From contig CACJYB010000003.1 of assembly GCA_902597515.1 (NCBI GenBank), positions 1 through 64,000 of the forward strand: DNA of 64,000 nucleotides, given 5' to 3'. The translations under genes were made by a program, and so were the position numbers. The stretch is from an uncultured Pelagibacteraceae bacterium. Lineage in GTDB: Bacteria > Pseudomonadota > Alphaproteobacteria > Pelagibacterales > Pelagibacteraceae. Below, piece by piece: positions 63,123 to 64,000 of this stretch. Numbering within the stretch: position 1 is the first letter of the stretch; every line of letters starts with the position of its first letter. The notes under the pieces were generated by a model that was given only the letters and a program-made list of their open reading frames with translations, ran no database searches and had not been told where the DNA came from.

Positions 63123-63885
63123 ATATAAAGAGAAATTTGAAAAAATGAGAGTTGCTGGAAATCTAGCTGCGAAAACTTTAGATATGTTAACTGAAAATAT
63201 TAAAGAAGGTGTTTCTACTGATTACATTGATAAGTTGGGATATGAGTTTATAAGAGACAATGGTGGCCACTCTGCCCCACTATATTATAGAGGGTTTACA
63301 AAATCATTATGCACATCTTTAAATCATGTTGTTTGTCATGGAATACCTTCTGATAGAATTTTACAAGAAGGTGACGCTGTAAATGTTGATGTGACAGCAA
63401 TTGTTGATGAACATTATGGTGATACGAGCAGAATGTTTTGCATTGGAAAAACTCCTGTTAAGTTAAACAATCTTATAGATGCTACTTATGAATCTATGAT
63501 GAGAGCAATTAAAATTTTAAAACCTGGAATTAAATTAGGAGATATTGGTTATGAAATTCAATCTTTTGTGGAAGAAAAAGGATTTTCAGTTGTCAGAGAT
63601 TTTTGTGGCCACGGAATAAGTACAATATTTCATGAGCCACCAAATATTTTACACTATGGTAAAAAAAATACAGGCATGGAATTAAGACCTGGTATGACAT
63701 TTACTATAGAACCAATGATAAACGCAGGTAAATATGATGTAAAAATGTTAAATGATGGATGGACAGCTGTTACAAAAGATAAATCTTTATCTGCACAATT
63801 TGAACATACGTTAGGAATTACTGAAAATGGTTATGAAATCTTTACAGAATCTGCTAAAGGTTATTCAAAGCCTCCATACTTATAA
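63115..63885 (+). CDS. map: Methionine aminopeptidase, type I
   Basis: A 256-residue MetAP that removes the starting Met. NHVVCHGIPSDRILQEGDAVNVDVTAIVDEHYGDTSRMF carries the first metal Asp residues, DFCGHGISTIFHEPPNI the His, and MTFTIEPMINAG and SAQFEHTLGITENG the two Glu. All metal ligands are present. It overlaps sfsA by 8 bases, and purB starts 3 bases after its stop. Confidence 0.97.
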   Translation: MTEYKEKFEKMRVAGNLAAKTLDMLTENIKEGVSTDYIDKLGYEFIRDNGGHSAPLYYRGFTKSLCTSLNHVVCHGIPSDRILQEGDAVNVDVTAIVDEHYGDTSRMFCIGKTPVKLNNLIDATYESMMRAIKILKPGIKLGDIGYEIQSFVEEKGFSVVRDFCGHGISTIFHEPPNILHYGKKNTGMELRPGMTFTIEPMINAGKYDVKMLNDGWTAVTKDKSLSAQFEHTLGITENGYEIFTESAKGYSKPPYL

Positions 63886-63888
63886 TTA

Positions 63889-64000
63889 ATGATTAAAAGA
63901 TACTCGCGAAAAGAATTAACTGATATTTGGTCAGAAGAAAATAAATACAAAATATGGTTAAACGTAGAAGTTGCTGCTGCAGAGGCAATGGAAAAACTTG
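63889..64000 (+). CDS. purB: Adenylosuccinate lyase, N-terminal part (runs off the window)
   Basis: The first 37 residues are visible: MIKRYSRKELTDIWSEENK, then KIWLNVEVAAAEAMEKL, the normal PurB opening (IxRYSR...IWS...WLxxE). The enzyme acts twice in purine synthesis (SAICAR cleavage and adenylosuccinate cleavage). The rest lies beyond base 64000. It follows map by 3 bases. Confidence 0.9.
   Translation, partial: MIKRYSRKELTDIWSEENKYKIWLNVEVAAAEAMEKL

Noticed and set aside
1-64000. CRISPR array, prophage structural genes, insertion sequences or rRNA genes
   Set aside because: I found no regularly spaced repeats with unique spacers, no capsid, terminase or transposase-like proteins and no rRNA-like stretch in the window.

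Overview
The window looks like the chromosome of a SAR11-type alphaproteobacterium (Candidatus Pelagibacter or a close relative). The evidence is the very low GC content, lysine-rich proteins, near-absence of intergenic DNA, a sarcosine oxidase operon, GatABC, and the fused run of beta, str, S10, spc and alpha ribosomal/RNA polymerase operons. This assignment rests on sequence character and gene order, not on a database search.

Bases 1-21556 hold housekeeping and metabolic genes: the end of sarcosine oxidase (soxA, soxG); a secreted serine-hydrolase-like protein carrying a CxxCH motif; a secreted thermonuclease; a MATE exporter; trhO; an O-methyltransferase; gatB-gatA-gatC; ruvX; pyrB; a PyrC homologue that lacks the metal-binding HxH; plsY; topA; a RidA-family protein; ugd-galU; panC; mgtE; lipB; and rluC. 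Bases 21567-50192 are one long minus-strand block. Read in its own direction it runs tRNA-Tyr, tRNA-Gly, tuf, tRNA-Trp, secE, nusG, rplK, rplA, rplJ, rplL, rpoB, rpoC, rpsL, rpsG, fusA, then the S10 and spc genes, secY, adk, rpsM, rpsK, rpoA, rplQ. No rpmD lies between rpsE and rplO, and there is no second tuf next to fusA.

The most interesting part is 51099-59982. A complete tRNA-Thr(TGT) is followed by two further copies of its 3' part, at 52198-52251 (54 of 54 bases identical) and 59848-59897 (one mismatch). They bound two tandem inserts: a 1.1-kb element A with a lipoprotein and a small membrane protein, and a 7.6-kb element B. Each element has short repeats at an 11-base period just inside both ends, with a different sequence in each element, resembling arm sites of tyrosine recombinases. 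Neither element encodes a visible integrase. A third 11-base-period array and a tRNA-adjacent flank similar to that of element A lie beyond the last copy, which suggests an older third element.

Element B carries a single-strand, tightly coupled set of 12 genes. The first four form a candidate membrane machine: a four-TM coiled-coil protein with a DDPYPGFG motif, a membrane-anchored VWA-like protein, a MotA/TolQ/ExbB-like channel subunit with a long coiled coil, and a MotB-like single-TM partner with an acidic residue in the membrane but no recognisable OmpA domain. Downstream are a small TM protein, a secreted thermonuclease, a secreted YHYH-type protein, an orphan soluble protein, two small envelope proteins, a PD-(D/E)xK nuclease-like protein and a TerB-like protein. 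My inference is an ion-driven envelope system coupled to nucleases, plausibly anti-phage, and not matching the textbook Zorya layouts.

After the island come two tiny membrane protein genes, nadK, tRNA-Leu, a gamma-glutamylcyclotransferase-like gene, a CinA-type gene, sfsA, map and the start of purB.
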